Positions 15,246 through 25,038 of a stretch of 53,852 nt of DNA are shown here, piece by piece (the stretch's first letter is position 1; every line of letters starts with the position of its first letter). Made by a program: the position numbers and the translations under genes. The DNA is taken from NCBI GenBank assembly GCA_002372235.1, contig DFJI01000001.1, forward strand, positions 17,680 through 71,531, read 5' to 3'. The DNA comes from Prevotella sp. UBA3675 (GTDB lineage Bacteria; Bacteroidota; Bacteroidia; Bacteroidales; Bacteroidaceae). The notes below the pieces were generated by a model, which saw nothing but the letters and a program-made list of their open reading frames with translations, was not told the DNA's origin and searched no databases.

Positions 15246-18200
15246 ATGAAACATTTCGAACGACTCCTATTGAGCTTCATGCTCATGTTGGCGAGTACTA
15301 TAATGTACGCGCAAACGGAGATTACCGGCACCGTAGTGGATTCCGACGGGGAACCCATTATCGGTGCTACCGTCATGGAGAAGGGCACACAGAACGGTAC
15401 TGTGACCGACTTCGACGGTAACTTCAAGCTGAAGGTAGCTGCCGGAAAGACGCTTACCTTCTCGTACATCGGCTTCGACAAGCAGGAACAGCCAGCCAAA
15501 GCCGGTATGAAAATCACCATGAAGGACAATGCCAAGGAATTGGCCGAAGTGGTGGTGACTGGTTATACCACCCAGCGCAAGGCCGACCTGACCGGAGCTG
15601 TCTCGACCGTCAGCATTGACGATCTGCAGAAGCAGAACGAGAACAACCCCATCAAGGCCATGCAGGGTCGTGTGCCTGGCATGAACATCACCCCTGAAGG
15701 CGGTGCCCCTTCTGGCGCAGCCACCGTGCGAATCCGTGGTATCGGTACGCTCAACAACAACGACCCGCTCTACATCATCGACGGTGTTCCCACCAAGGCT
15801 GGCATGCACGAGCTGAACGGCAACGACATCGAGTCTATCCAGGTACTGAAAGATGCCGCCTCAGCTTCTATCTATGGTAGCCGTGCTGCCAACGGTGTGA
15901 TCATCATCACAACCAAGCACGGCAAAGAAGGCAAGGTGAAGATTGACTTCGACGGCAGCGTAGCCGTTCAGACCTATGCCCACAAGATGCATGTGCTCAA
16001 TGCCAAAGAGTTCGGACAGGTGATGTGGCAGGGCTACGTGAACGACGGCCTTGACCCCAACCGCAACGGACTGGGCTACAACTACAACTGGAACTACAAC
16101 GACCAGGGCGTGCCTGTTCTGAACAGCATGAACATGAGCAAGTACCTCGATGACGCCGGCACCACACCAGCTTCAGACACCGATTGGTTCAAGGAGACCA
16201 CTCGCACGGGTGTCATTCAGCAGTACAACGTTTCGCTGAGCAACGGCACCGAGCGAGGCTCATCGTTCTTCTCACTGGGCTATTATAAGAATAACGGTAT
16301 CATCAAGCAGTCAGACTTCGAGCGCTTCTCGGCCCGTATCAACACCGAGTACAAGCTGATGCGAATTGGCAAGCGCGACATCGTGACCGTGGGTGAGCAC
16401 TTCACGCTGAACCGCACCAGCGAGGTGCAGGCTCCCGACGGATTCCTCCAGAACGTGCTGCAGTTCAATCCCTCACTCCCCGTCTATACCACTAAAGGCG
16501 AGTTTGCAGGTCCCGTAGGCGGCTATCCTGACCGTGAGAACCCCGTTGCCCGTCTGGACCGCAACAAGGACAACCGCTACACCTACTGGCGCTTGTTCGG
16601 CGATGCCTACATCAACATCAATCCCCTGAAGAACTTCAACATCAAGTCAACCTTCGGCATCGACTATTCACAGAAGATGCAGCGCATCTTCACCTACCCC
16701 ATCACCGAAGGCACCGTGGCCAACACGACCAATGCCGTTGAGCCCAAGCAGGAGCACTGGACCAAGTGGATGTGGAACGCCATTGCCACTTACAACCTGG
16801 CCATTGGCAAGCACCGTGGCGATGCCATGATCGGTGTAGAGCTCAACCGCGAGGACGACAAGAACTTCAGTGGCAAGACCTACGACTTTGCCTTGCTCAC
16901 CCCCGACTACATGTGGCCAAAGGCCGGCGTAGGCGAGACCGAGGTGCGTGGCGAAGCCGAAGGATTCTCGCTGGTTTCATTCTTCGGCAAGCTCAACTAC
17001 ACCTTCGACGACCGCTACATGGCCAGCTTGACACTGCGCCGTGACGGTTCGAGCCGCTTCGGCAAGAACAACCGCTACGGCACCTTCCCCTCTGTGTCGG
17101 CTGGCTGGCGCATCAATCAGGAGAAGTTCATGCAGAACATTTCGTGGATTGACAACCTGAAGATTCGTGCCTCTTGGGGACAGACGGGTAACCAGGAAAT
17201 CTCTAACATCGCACGCTACACGCTCTATGAGAGCAACTACGGTGAGGCCAGCTTCGGCGGACAGAGCTTCGGTACCAGCTACGACATTGCAGGAACCAAC
17301 GGCGGACAGACCCTGAAGAGCGGATTCAAGCGCATCCAGCTGGGCAACGACGATCTGAAGTGGGAGACCACCACCCAGCTGAACCTCGGTCTCGACTTTG
17401 CCTTCCTGCAGAACTCACTCTACGGCTCGTTTGAGTGGTATCGCAAGAAGACCACCGACATTCTGGTGCTCATGCCCAGCGTTGGTGTGATGGGCGAAGG
17501 CGGCAGCCAGTGGATCAACGCAGGCGAGATGCTGAACAAGGGTGTTGAGCTGAACCTGGGCTATCGCGGCAAGGCCGGAGACTTCCAGTACGACATTGCC
17601 GGCAACATAGGAACCTATCGCAACGAAATCACCAAACTGCCTGAGACAATCGCAGCCAACGGCACTTTCGGTGGCAACGGTGTGAAGAGCGTAGTGGGTC
17701 ATCCTATGGGTGCACAGGTAGGCTATGTCTATGACGGTATCTTCAAGAGTCAGGCTGAGATAGACAATCACGCCCGTCAGGACAATGCCGGCATTGGCCG
17801 CATCCGCTGGAAGGATCTGAACGGCGACGGTGTCATCAACGAGAAGGACCAGGACTGGATCTACAATCCCGTACCCGACTTCACATGGGGTCTGAACATC
17901 TACCTACAATACAAGAACCTCGACTTCACGATGTTCTGGCAGGGCGTGCAGGGTGTTGATGTCATCAGCGACCTGAAGAAGGAGACCGACCTCTGGAGCG
18001 GACTGAACATCTCGAACCTGAACAAGGGCAAGCGCCTGCTCGACGCATGGAGCCCCACCAACATGGAGAGCAACATTCCCGCTATCAGCACGATGGACAA
18101 CAACAACGAGAAGCGCGTGAGCACCTACTTTGTTGAAAACGGTTCATACGCCAAACTGCGCAACGTGCAGGTGGGCTACAACGTGCCAAAGTCTTTCACC

Positions 18201-18356
18201 GACAAGCTCTATCTGCAGCGTCTGCGCGTGTATCTCTCAGCCCAGAACCTGCTCACCATCAAGAGCAAGAAGTTCACGGGTGTTGATCCTGAGAATGCCA
18301 ACTTCGGCTATCCTATTCCTCTGAACGTAACCTTCGGACTTAATGTGTCTTTTTAA
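15246..18356 (+). CDS. susC: SusC-family TonB-dependent outer-membrane fructan transporter
   Basis: The start is ATG 15246 (MKHFERLLLSFMLMLASTIMYAQ, signal peptide); 1,036 residues. It has a CarboxypepD_reg-like domain (EITGTVVDSDGEPIIGATVM, about 25-95) and a TonB box/plug region (ELAEVVVTGYTTQRKADLTGAVSTV, then GRVPGMNI and LYIIDGVPT). A long beta-barrel follows, ending in LNVTFGLNVSF with the terminal Phe. It is the energised pore of a SusCD pair that imports glycan oligosaccharides into the periplasm. Position between the fructan regulator and susD, with GH32 genes on both sides, points to fructan (levan or inulin) as substrate. Its TAA stop runs straight into the AT-rich inverted repeat that overlaps susD. 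Confidence 0.95.
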   Translation: MKHFERLLLSFMLMLASTIMYAQTEITGTVVDSDGEPIIGATVMEKGTQNGTVTDFDGNFKLKVAAGKTLTFSYIGFDKQEQPAKAGMKITMKDNAKELAEVVVTGYTTQRKADLTGAVSTVSIDDLQKQNENNPIKAMQGRVPGMNITPEGGAPSGAATVRIRGIGTLNNNDPLYIIDGVPTKAGMHELNGNDIESIQVLKDAASASIYGSRAANGVIIITTKHGKEGKVKIDFDGSVAVQTYAHKMHVLNAKEFGQVMWQGYVNDGLDPNRNGLGYNYNWNYNDQGVPVLNSMNMSKYLDDAGTTPASDTDWFKETTRTGVIQQYNVSLSNGTERGSSFFSLGYYKNNGIIKQSDFERFSARINTEYKLMRIGKRDIVTVGEHFTLNRTSEVQAPDGFLQNVLQFNPSLPVYTTKGEFAGPVGGYPDRENPVARLDRNKDNRYTYWRLFGDAYININPLKNFNIKSTFGIDYSQKMQRIFTYPITEGTVANTTNAVEPKQEHWTKWMWNAIATYNLAIGKHRGDAMIGVELNREDDKNFSGKTYDFALLTPDYMWPKAGVGETEVRGEAEGFSLVSFFGKLNYTFDDRYMASLTLRRDGSSRFGKNNRYGTFPSVSAGWRINQEKFMQNISWIDNLKIRASWGQTGNQEISNIARYTLYESNYGEASFGGQSFGTSYDIAGTNGGQTLKSGFKRIQLGNDDLKWETTTQLNLGLDFAFLQNSLYGSFEWYRKKTTDILVLMPSVGVMGEGGSQWINAGEMLNKGVELNLGYRGKAGDFQYDIAGNIGTYRNEITKLPETIAANGTFGGNGVKSVVGHPMGAQVGYVYDGIFKSQAEIDNHARQDNAGIGRIRWKDLNGDGVINEKDQDWIYNPVPDFTWGLNIYLQYKNLDFTMFWQGVQGVDVISDLKKETDLWSGLNISNLNKGKRLLDAWSPTNMESNIPAISTMDNNNEKRVSTYFVENGSYAKLRNVQVGYNVPKSFTDKLYLQRLRVYLSAQNLLTIKSKKFTGVDPENANFGYPIPLNVTFGLNVSF

Positions 18357-18454
18357 AATTAAAAAATTAGAAAGTTAAAACATTAAAGGAACAAGAACTC
18401 TAAAAAGTACAGAATTATGAAACGGAATATTTTAATTTTTTCATTTTTTAATTT
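18356..18454. repeat. AT-rich palindromic element spanning the susC stop and the susD signal-peptide codons
   Basis: Positions 18356-18384 and 18426-18454 are inverted copies (25 of 29 matches) around a 41-base centre. The left arm starts at the susC stop and consists of degenerate TTAAAAnn units. The right arm encodes residues ~4-13 of the SusD signal peptide. Low complexity makes this weaker than the other elements. Confidence 0.5.
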
Positions 18455-20138
18455 GATGATCCTGCTCTGCGGCTGCTCCAACTTCCTGGACGAGCACGTG
18501 CCACAGGCCACTCTCACCGACGATCAGGTAAAGACACCTGATAATGCCGAGGCTATGGTCATTTCTGCCTATGCCATCTTCACTTCGGCTGAGGACATCA
18601 ACTCTTCGTTCTCCATGTGGAACTTCGACGTACGCTCCGACGATGCCTATAAAGGAGGCAACGGTACCAGCGACGGCGACGTATTCCATCAGTTAGAGGT
18701 GCAGCAAGGCGTGCTCACCACCAACTGGAACATCAACGACATGTGGGTACGTCTCTATAAGTGCATCTCTCGCGTAAACAGCGCCATCGCCCTGCTCAAT
18801 GAGAGCGAGCAGGACACGAAGGCTCAGCGCATGGCCGAGATGAAATTCCTGCGCGCCTATGCCCACTTCCTGCTGAAGCGACTCTACAAGAACATTCCTT
18901 TCGTTGTGAATGCCAATCTCAATTACGATGAATATAATGAGCTCTCAAACACTACCTACACCAACGATCAGGGCTGGCAGCTCATCATCGACGACTTGAT
19001 GGAAGCCTATAACACCCTGCCTGTGGCACAGGAAGAGAAGGGACGCCCCACCAAGGCAGCCGCAGCTGCACTGCTGGCTAAGACTTATCTTTACAAGGCA
19101 TATCACCAGGACGACCGTCAGAGCAACCAGGTGACCTCCATCGACAACAACGACCTGCAGAAGGTGATTGAGTTTACCAATCCTGGTCTGTATCCTGCCT
19201 ACGGACTGGAGAGCGACATGCACAACAACTTCCGTCCTGAGGAGATGTATGAGAATGGTAAGGAGAGCATCTGGGCCATTCAGTATTCGCGCAACGACGG
19301 TTCCACCTATGGCAACCTGAACTGGAGCAACGGTCTGATTCCGCCCAACATCCCTGGAGCTACCGATGGCGGTTGCGACTTCTACAAGCCTTCGCAGAAC
19401 CTGGTGAACGCTTATCACACGGGAGCCGACGGTCTGCCCCTGTTCGACACCTTCAACGAGAAGGACTACGACATGGCCAACGACAATGCCGATCCGCGCC
19501 TGTTCCTCACCGTTGGCATGCCCGGCCTGCCCTACATGTTCAATAAGAACTACATGATGGCAAAGTCCAGCATCTGGAGCCGTTCCAATGGCTTGTATGG
19601 CTACTACGTGTCGCTAAAGCAGAATGTTGACCCCGCCCTCATCGGCCAGTACCTCATCAAGGGCAGCTACTGGGCAACTTCCATGAACCGCATTGTGCTC
19701 CGCTATGCCGATGTGCTGCTGATGCGTGCTGAGGCATACGCTCAGCTGGGACAGACCGACCAGACCGTCAGCCTGCTCAACCAGCTCCGCACCCGCGCTG
19801 CCAAGAGCACACAGATGATAGCCAACTACCCCTCCACCTATGGTGTGAAGTTCTATGTATCCAACTACAATGGCTCTTACTCTAAGGAGGAAGCCATAAA
19901 GATGGTGAAGATGGAGCGCCGCTTAGAGCTGGGCATGGAGTGTGAGCGTTTCTTCGACCTCGTGCGCTGGGGCGATGCCGCCACCGTACTCAACAAGTAC
20001 TACTCCGAGGAGATAGACAACTGCGCCATCTACAAGGAAGCTCACTTCACAGCCAACAAGGACGAGTATCTGCCCATTCCCTACGAGCAGCTGTCGGCCT
20101 CGAACGGACACTACACGCAGAACATAGGCAACTGGTAA
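18417..20138 (+). CDS. susD: SusD/RagB-family surface glycan-binding lipoprotein
   Basis: The protein has 573 residues with a lipoprotein signal (MKRNILIFSFFNLMILLCGC; acylated Cys probably 20, followed by SNFLDE, typical of SusD). SusD/RagB features include the TPR-like repeats (RVNSAIALLNESEQDTKAQR, then EMKFLRAYAHFLLKRLY) and the C-terminal RYADVLLMRAEAYAQLGQ and ERRLELGMECERFFDLVRWGDA. It caps the SusC pore on the outer surface and delivers fructan oligosaccharides. It lies 60 bases downstream of susC in the same operon. The hydrophobic core of the signal peptide is coded by an arm of the 18356-18454 palindrome. Confidence 0.95.
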   Translation: MKRNILIFSFFNLMILLCGCSNFLDEHVPQATLTDDQVKTPDNAEAMVISAYAIFTSAEDINSSFSMWNFDVRSDDAYKGGNGTSDGDVFHQLEVQQGVLTTNWNINDMWVRLYKCISRVNSAIALLNESEQDTKAQRMAEMKFLRAYAHFLLKRLYKNIPFVVNANLNYDEYNELSNTTYTNDQGWQLIIDDLMEAYNTLPVAQEEKGRPTKAAAAALLAKTYLYKAYHQDDRQSNQVTSIDNNDLQKVIEFTNPGLYPAYGLESDMHNNFRPEEMYENGKESIWAIQYSRNDGSTYGNLNWSNGLIPPNIPGATDGGCDFYKPSQNLVNAYHTGADGLPLFDTFNEKDYDMANDNADPRLFLTVGMPGLPYMFNKNYMMAKSSIWSRSNGLYGYYVSLKQNVDPALIGQYLIKGSYWATSMNRIVLRYADVLLMRAEAYAQLGQTDQTVSLLNQLRTRAAKSTQMIANYPSTYGVKFYVSNYNGSYSKEEAIKMVKMERRLELGMECERFFDLVRWGDAATVLNKYYSEEIDNCAIYKEAHFTANKDEYLPIPYEQLSASNGHYTQNIGNW

Positions 20139-20166
20139 TAAAACACAACGACAACAACATACAACT

Positions 20167-21609
20167 ATGAATAATCAGAAAACAATCCATATCACGGAAA
20201 GAGGCATGCGCCTCATGACGAAGTTGCTCTGCACAGCATCAGTACTGCTGTCGGTATGCTTCGCATCGTGCAGCAAGGACGATGATGCCAAGACCTTTCA
20301 GCTCAGTGGTGAGTGCATGATTGAGAGCATTGCCCTCGATGGCTTTACAGGCAATATCGACCTAAAGAGCCGCAGCATCGAAGTGCGCCTGCCAGAGGTG
20401 TACGACGCTTCGGCCATGAAAGTGACCGCCCTGAAAATTTCAAACGGTGCCACCTGCAACATTCAGCAGGGCATGACCCTCAACATGAATGCCGGAAAGG
20501 TGCTGCACGTCACCAACGGCGACACCTATCTCGACTGGACGCTGACCGTTCTGAACGACGAGGCAAGAATCACGCAGTTCGTGATCAACGACATCTACAC
20601 GGCCTCCATCGACCAGACCGCCAAGACCGTCACTGCCTATGTGCCTGCATCGCTGGGCGTAACAAGCCTGAAGCCCACCATCACCTGCAGTCGCTATGCT
20701 ACGGTAACGCCTGGCTCGGGTGTGGTTCAGGACTTCACGAACCCCGTCACATACGAGGTGGTGAACAATACTGCCAAGGCCACATACGTGGTGACAGTCG
20801 TTGCCATTGACAAGCCAAAGGCACTCTTCATTGGCGCTGCTCCCACGATGAACGACCTTGACATGGAGGCCAAGACGGCTTGCCAGTGGATGCTTGGCAA
20901 CGTGCCCAATTCGCTCTATGCATCGTTTGAGGATGTGAAGAACGCTACAGTCGATCTCTCTGAGTGCAAGGTCATCTGGTGGCACTACCATGTTGACGGC
21001 GGTGTCGATGGTCACGACATCTTCGTAGCCAAGGCTACCGAGGCGCTCAAAGCCAAAAACCAACTTCGCGCCTACTATGAGGCTGGCGGTGCACTGCTGC
21101 TCACCCGCTATGCCACCAACCTGCCTTCGTTCATCGGAACCACGGGCGACGACGAGTGGACCACGCCCAACAACTGCTGGGGTCAGGACGAGGACAAAGC
21201 CGAACTGTGCAAAAGCCCATGGGAATTCGCCATCTACGAAGGACAGACCAGCCATCCTCTTTACAACGGAATCATTGAAGGCGATCAGCCCGGACACGTC
21301 TATACGACCGATGCCGGCTATCACATCACCAACTCTACGGCTCAGTACCACATTGGTACCGACTGGGGTGGCTACGACAACCACGCTGCCTGGGAGACCC
21401 GCACGGGTGGTAAGATTCTCGGCGTAGGCGGCGACGGTGCAGTAGTGGCATGGGAGTATCCTGCCAAGGACGGCAAGGGCGGCATCATCTGCATTGGCTC
21501 TGGCTGCTACGACTGGTACTCTTACACCTATGAGGCCGGCTACACGGAGAAGTTCCATAAGAACATTGAGATTATGACCAAGAACGCATTCAATTACTTA
21601 ACGAAATAA
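20167..21609 (+). CDS. Surface lipoprotein with DUF5018/DUF4960-like domains, probable fructan-binding protein
   Basis: The protein has up to 480 residues. Starts at 20167 or 20206/20215 are possible; the signal (MTKLLCTASVLLSVCFASC) fits the later ones, with lipobox FASC. Two Ig-like repeats follow (~50-215: IESIALDGFTGNIDLKSRSI and ITQFVINDIYTASIDQTAKT are internal homologues), as in DUF5018. Residues ~220-478 form a larger globular domain (KALFIGAAPTMNDLD, then CKVIWWHYHVDGGVDG, ALLLTRYATNLPSF and HPLYNGI) that resembles DUF4960, a domain seen in fructan loci. It takes the position of a surface glycan-binding protein after susD. Glycan binding is inferred from position; no catalytic motif is visible. 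Confidence 0.72.
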   Translation: MNNQKTIHITERGMRLMTKLLCTASVLLSVCFASCSKDDDAKTFQLSGECMIESIALDGFTGNIDLKSRSIEVRLPEVYDASAMKVTALKISNGATCNIQQGMTLNMNAGKVLHVTNGDTYLDWTLTVLNDEARITQFVINDIYTASIDQTAKTVTAYVPASLGVTSLKPTITCSRYATVTPGSGVVQDFTNPVTYEVVNNTAKATYVVTVVAIDKPKALFIGAAPTMNDLDMEAKTACQWMLGNVPNSLYASFEDVKNATVDLSECKVIWWHYHVDGGVDGHDIFVAKATEALKAKNQLRAYYEAGGALLLTRYATNLPSFIGTTGDDEWTTPNNCWGQDEDKAELCKSPWEFAIYEGQTSHPLYNGIIEGDQPGHVYTTDAGYHITNSTAQYHIGTDWGGYDNHAAWETRTGGKILGVGGDGAVVAWEYPAKDGKGGIICIGSGCYDWYSYTYEAGYTEKFHKNIEIMTKNAFNYLTK

Positions 21610-21615
21610 CGACCT

Positions 21616-23205
21616 ATGAACAATATCATCAGCAATATCCTGTTTGCAGGACTGGTCAGCTGCGGCATTGCCGCAGCCACCAGCTGCAGCAAAGACGAGT
21701 ACGGCCCTGACCCTGAGCGCAACTGGGCTGCCTCCGACACGCTCTTCACTTCAGCCGACGAGCGCGGATTCCAGACCTATTACAATCCGGCCATTGGCCG
21801 CTGTGGCGACCCCATGCCTTTCTACGACCAGAAGGCTGGCGAGTTCAAGGTGCTCTATCTGCAGGAGTACGACAACAACGGTCCCTGCTATCACCCCATC
21901 TGGGGCATCTCTACCACCGATGCCGCCAACTATCGCTCATTAGGCGAGGTGCTGCCCACCGGCACCTCCACACAGGAGCAGGATGCCGCCATCGGCACGG
22001 GCTGCTGCGTCTATAACGAGCAGGACGGCCTCTATTACATCTATTATACTGGCCACAACGTGCTGTGCAAGGATGTTGAGGTGGTGATGCGCGCCACATC
22101 GCCCGACTTCAAGAACTGGACGAAGGACATGTCATGGGCGCTCACGGGTCCCAAGTACGGCTATTCGGGTGTCGATTTCCGCGACCCGCAGGTATTCCGT
22201 GCCGACGACGGCCTGTGGCACATGGTCATCGCCAGCAAGCTGAAGTTTGCCGAGTTCAAGTCGGCTGACCTTCGCAACTGGGAGCATGTAGGACAGTTCA
22301 ATATGGTGTGGGACCGCATGTGCGAGTGCCCCGACATCTTCAAGATGGGCGACTGGTGGTATCTCGTCTATAGCGAGGCTTACCGTGCTGACTGGAGCCG
22401 CAAGGTGAAGTACATGATGGCCCGCTCGCTCGACGAGCTGAAGGCTTGCTTCGACGACCCAGGTGCCAACTGGCCCAAGGACGGGCACGAGGGCGTGCTC
22501 GACAGCCGCGCATTCTATGCAGGCAAGACCGCATCGAACGGACAGGACCGCTACATCTGGGGATGGAGCCCCTTCCGCTCAGGTGCTACCAACGACGAGC
22601 GCAACGTCAACGTGGGTGCCGACGGTGAGCCAAACTGGGCTGGCGCACTGGTGTGCCACAAGGTCATTCAGCATGCCGACGGCACGCTCTCACTGGGCGA
22701 GGTGCCCGGCATACGCGCCAAGTACAACAAGGAGCAACCCGTCACGGTGGTGGCCAGCAACGGCTATGCCGACGGCAAGCTCACGGGCGACGACGCCTAT
22801 GTGCTCTACAACCGTCTGGAGGCTCACAACCACCTGTCACTCACCGTCACCACCTCTAACAACTGGGACAAGTTCGGCATCTCACTCGTGCGCGGCGGCA
22901 ACTCAGAGAAGTACTACACGATGGTGGTCAACCCCGAGAATGAGAACACGCGCAAAGTGAACTTCGAGCAGGAAGGCAAGAAGGGCGCAGGCTTCATCAA
23001 AGGCATCGACGGCTACAACTTCGCACGTCCGTCAGACAATGTCTATCACATCGACATCTACACCGACAACTCGGTCATGGTGATGTATATCAACGATGTG
23101 TGCGCCTACACTCAGCGCATCTACGGCATTCAGAAGAACTGCTGGAGCGTGAACAACTACGGTGGCTCCATCACAGTGAGCAATGTAAAGGTATTTAATT
23201 ATTAA
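21616..23205 (+). CDS. Surface GH32 lipoprotein, probable endo-acting levanase
   Basis: The protein has 529 residues; the lipobox ATSC (Cys24) followed by SKDE suggests outer-surface display. The GH32 triad is recognisable: Asp65 in RCGDPMPFY (replacing the classic NDPNG), Asp190 in DFRDPQVF and Glu237 in CECPD. The fold therefore looks like the divergent GH32 branch with a C-terminal concanavalin-like module (~400-529) seen in surface endo-levanases of Bacteroides fructan loci. It would cut fructan outside the cell to feed SusCD. Levan rather than inulin preference is inferred from this resemblance only. The 6-base spacing from the upstream gene implies one transcript. Confidence 0.82.
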   Translation: MNNIISNILFAGLVSCGIAAATSCSKDEYGPDPERNWAASDTLFTSADERGFQTYYNPAIGRCGDPMPFYDQKAGEFKVLYLQEYDNNGPCYHPIWGISTTDAANYRSLGEVLPTGTSTQEQDAAIGTGCCVYNEQDGLYYIYYTGHNVLCKDVEVVMRATSPDFKNWTKDMSWALTGPKYGYSGVDFRDPQVFRADDGLWHMVIASKLKFAEFKSADLRNWEHVGQFNMVWDRMCECPDIFKMGDWWYLVYSEAYRADWSRKVKYMMARSLDELKACFDDPGANWPKDGHEGVLDSRAFYAGKTASNGQDRYIWGWSPFRSGATNDERNVNVGADGEPNWAGALVCHKVIQHADGTLSLGEVPGIRAKYNKEQPVTVVASNGYADGKLTGDDAYVLYNRLEAHNHLSLTVTTSNNWDKFGISLVRGGNSEKYYTMVVNPENENTRKVNFEQEGKKGAGFIKGIDGYNFARPSDNVYHIDIYTDNSVMVMYINDVCAYTQRIYGIQKNCWSVNNYGGSITVSNVKVFNY

Positions 23206-23218
23206 ACAACTATCTATT

Positions 23219-24142
23219 ATGAGAAAATTTTTATCATTAGCTACACTTTTCGTAGCAACAGTGTGCAACGCACAGGTCGTTCTGTGGAACGGTGACGACA
23301 AAGAGACTGGCAGCGACGGCGGCTTCTGGAACCGCGCTGAGCCTACGGTCGTTGAGGAAGAGGGCAACAAGATCATGAAATTCACGCTGAAGGACAACCC
23401 TGGCGGATGGGACAAAGAGCACTGCAACTTTGCCCTGCCCCTGGGCGAGTCGAACTTCAAAGGTCTGCGCCGCATGACGCTCCGCATCAAGATGGGTGTG
23501 AACCACAACGTGCTGGTCAAGCTGGTCAAGGACGGTGACGGCGGTTACAATACTGGTCGTCTGTTCTGGTGCGGCAACACCAACGAGTGGAACATCCTGA
23601 CCTTTGAGTTCGCCGCAGGACCCGACAACGAAAAGATTGCCGATACGGGCAATACCGTGCTCGAGATCTGGCCCTTCGAAGAGGGCGATGCACTGACCAA
23701 CGTGGGACAGACCGTCTATATCGACGACATCAAGCTGGAAGGTCCGATGGTCAACGACGTAGCCGTTCGCTCACTGGCCGACAACTCGCTCACGGGTGAG
23801 GTCGTCGTAACCGGTGTCATTGGCAAGGGCGACTATCAGTGTACGTGGGATGGCGACTGGCACAACGAGCGCTACGACGACTATGCCGTGCTCTGCGCCA
23901 AGCTGGCACCCTCAGCCACCAAGCTCAACGTGAGCGGTGCCGCCCGTTGGGAGGAGGACTGGACTGCCATCAAGGCCAAGTGTCCCAACATTGAGATCAT
24001 CACCGATGAAGCAACGGCCATTCAGCAGGTCAACCGCCAGCAGACCGATGCCGATGCCATCTACACCCTGAGCGGCATGCGCGTAAAAGCTGCCAAGGAG
24101 AAAGGCATCTACATTCAGAACGGCAAGAAGTTCGTCAAATAG
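23219..24142 (+). CDS. Secreted CBM-like protein of the fructan operon
   Basis: The protein has 307 residues: a signal peptide (MRKFLSLATLFVATVCNAQ), then a ~160-residue jelly-roll with features of carbohydrate-binding or CIA30/CBM11-like domains (VVLWNGDDKETGSDGGFW, FKGLRRMTLRIKMG, TVYIDDIKLEGP). A second beta domain (GEVVVTGVIGKGDYQCTWDGDW) and a C-terminal tail (AIYTLSGMRVKAAKEKGIYI, then QNGKKFVK) follow, as on many exported Prevotella proteins. No catalytic residues are recognised. It is the last gene of the susC operon, 13 bases after GH32, followed by a strong terminator. A fructan-binding role is inferred from position. Confidence 0.7.
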   Translation: MRKFLSLATLFVATVCNAQVVLWNGDDKETGSDGGFWNRAEPTVVEEEGNKIMKFTLKDNPGGWDKEHCNFALPLGESNFKGLRRMTLRIKMGVNHNVLVKLVKDGDGGYNTGRLFWCGNTNEWNILTFEFAAGPDNEKIADTGNTVLEIWPFEEGDALTNVGQTVYIDDIKLEGPMVNDVAVRSLADNSLTGEVVVTGVIGKGDYQCTWDGDWHNERYDDYAVLCAKLAPSATKLNVSGAARWEEDWTAIKAKCPNIEIITDEATAIQQVNRQQTDADAIYTLSGMRVKAAKEKGIYIQNGKKFVK

Positions 24143-24205
24143 AAAGACCCTCAAACACCTAAAGGACAAAAGAAGAAGTTAGTAGTTTTGTTAGTTTTTT
24201 TGTCT

Positions 24206-24250
24206 GCACGGCATGCCCTCTTTGATAGAGACGCATGCCGTGCTCTTTTT
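24206..24250 (+). terminator. Terminator of the susC operon
   Basis: An 11-bp perfect stem (GCACGGCATGC / GCATGCCGTGC) with a 16-base loop is followed by TCTTTTTG. Confidence 0.85.
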
Positions 24251-24327
24251 GTTCTCTCCTTTTCGCCACGCCAAACAAATTCAGCACATTTTCAGCTCGA
24301 CTGGCTCATAAATCCAAAATTTTTGCC

Positions 24328-24335
24328 TAAATTTG
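24328..24335 (+). promoter_or_regulatory. -7 box upstream of the HU-like gene
   Basis: TAAATTTG lies 53 bases before ATG 24389; no -33 TTG is evident. Confidence 0.55.
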
Positions 24336-24388
24336 CAGCAGAAAGAAACAACCATCAATCAGTTCAACAGCAACTCTCTCATACACAC

Positions 24389-25012
24389 ATGCCACGCAAA
24401 GAAGACGGAATGCTCTTCGAGGTTCACCCCTCGCCACTCAAGGATAAGAACGGCCACAACTACGTCTATGTGAAGCCGCTCAGCGGACTGCGCCTGTCCT
24501 TCGACAACATCGACGACTACTGTCATCGCCACTATGCGCTGCAGTCGGGCGAGCTGGGCCGCGCCTTCCGCGTGTTCATGGAGGCTGCCAAGACCTGGCT
24601 GGCCGATGGCTACCGCCTGGAGACGCCCCTCGGCTCGTTTGCCCCTAAGATAGGGCTCACCGGCGAGAAGACAAGCGCCGACAAGATCGGCAGTCACGAT
24701 GTGCAACTGCAAGGCATTGAGTTCGTGCCCTCGAAGGAGATGATGGACAAAGTACGCAACTGGAACCGAGGCTTCCGTTGCGCCCAGAACCCCGACACGC
24801 AGGCGCTCATGGCCGACGAGTCCCACCTGTTGCGAGCCCTGCAGCGCAGTCTCAGCTCCAATGGCGGCTTCACCAACGTGCGCAGCTTCATGATGCACAG
24901 CGCCCTCACCTACCACTCCGCCCGCAAGCAGCTCGACCATTGGTGTGAGGGCGAGCATGCCCGTCTGCAGCGCACCAAGATAGGGGCCACCTACATCTAC
25001 ACTGAGGTCTGA
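24389..25012 (+). CDS. HU/IHF-like DNA-binding protein with a long C-terminal extension
   Basis: The start is ATG 24389 (MPRKEDGMLFEVHPSPLKDK), 207 residues. Residues ~10-125 resemble the HU-related proteins of Bacteroidetes (YYVKPLSG-like N-terminus, helical DYCHRHYALQSGELGRAFRVF, then ETPLGSFAPKIGL, the turn before the DNA-binding arm). The C-terminal ~80 residues (ALQRSLSSNGGFTNVRSFMM, then SARKQLDHWC) form a small HTH-like extension. It is probably nucleoid-associated or a DNA-binding accessory protein. It lies just upstream of REP-like hairpins and a REP-type transposase; whether that is functional or chance is not known. Confidence 0.65.
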   Translation: MPRKEDGMLFEVHPSPLKDKNGHNYVYVKPLSGLRLSFDNIDDYCHRHYALQSGELGRAFRVFMEAAKTWLADGYRLETPLGSFAPKIGLTGEKTSADKIGSHDVQLQGIEFVPSKEMMDKVRNWNRGFRCAQNPDTQALMADESHLLRALQRSLSSNGGFTNVRSFMMHSALTYHSARKQLDHWCEGEHARLQRTKIGATYIYTEV

Positions 25013-25038
25013 CCTCACGCTTAAACGCCCCAAGTTTT

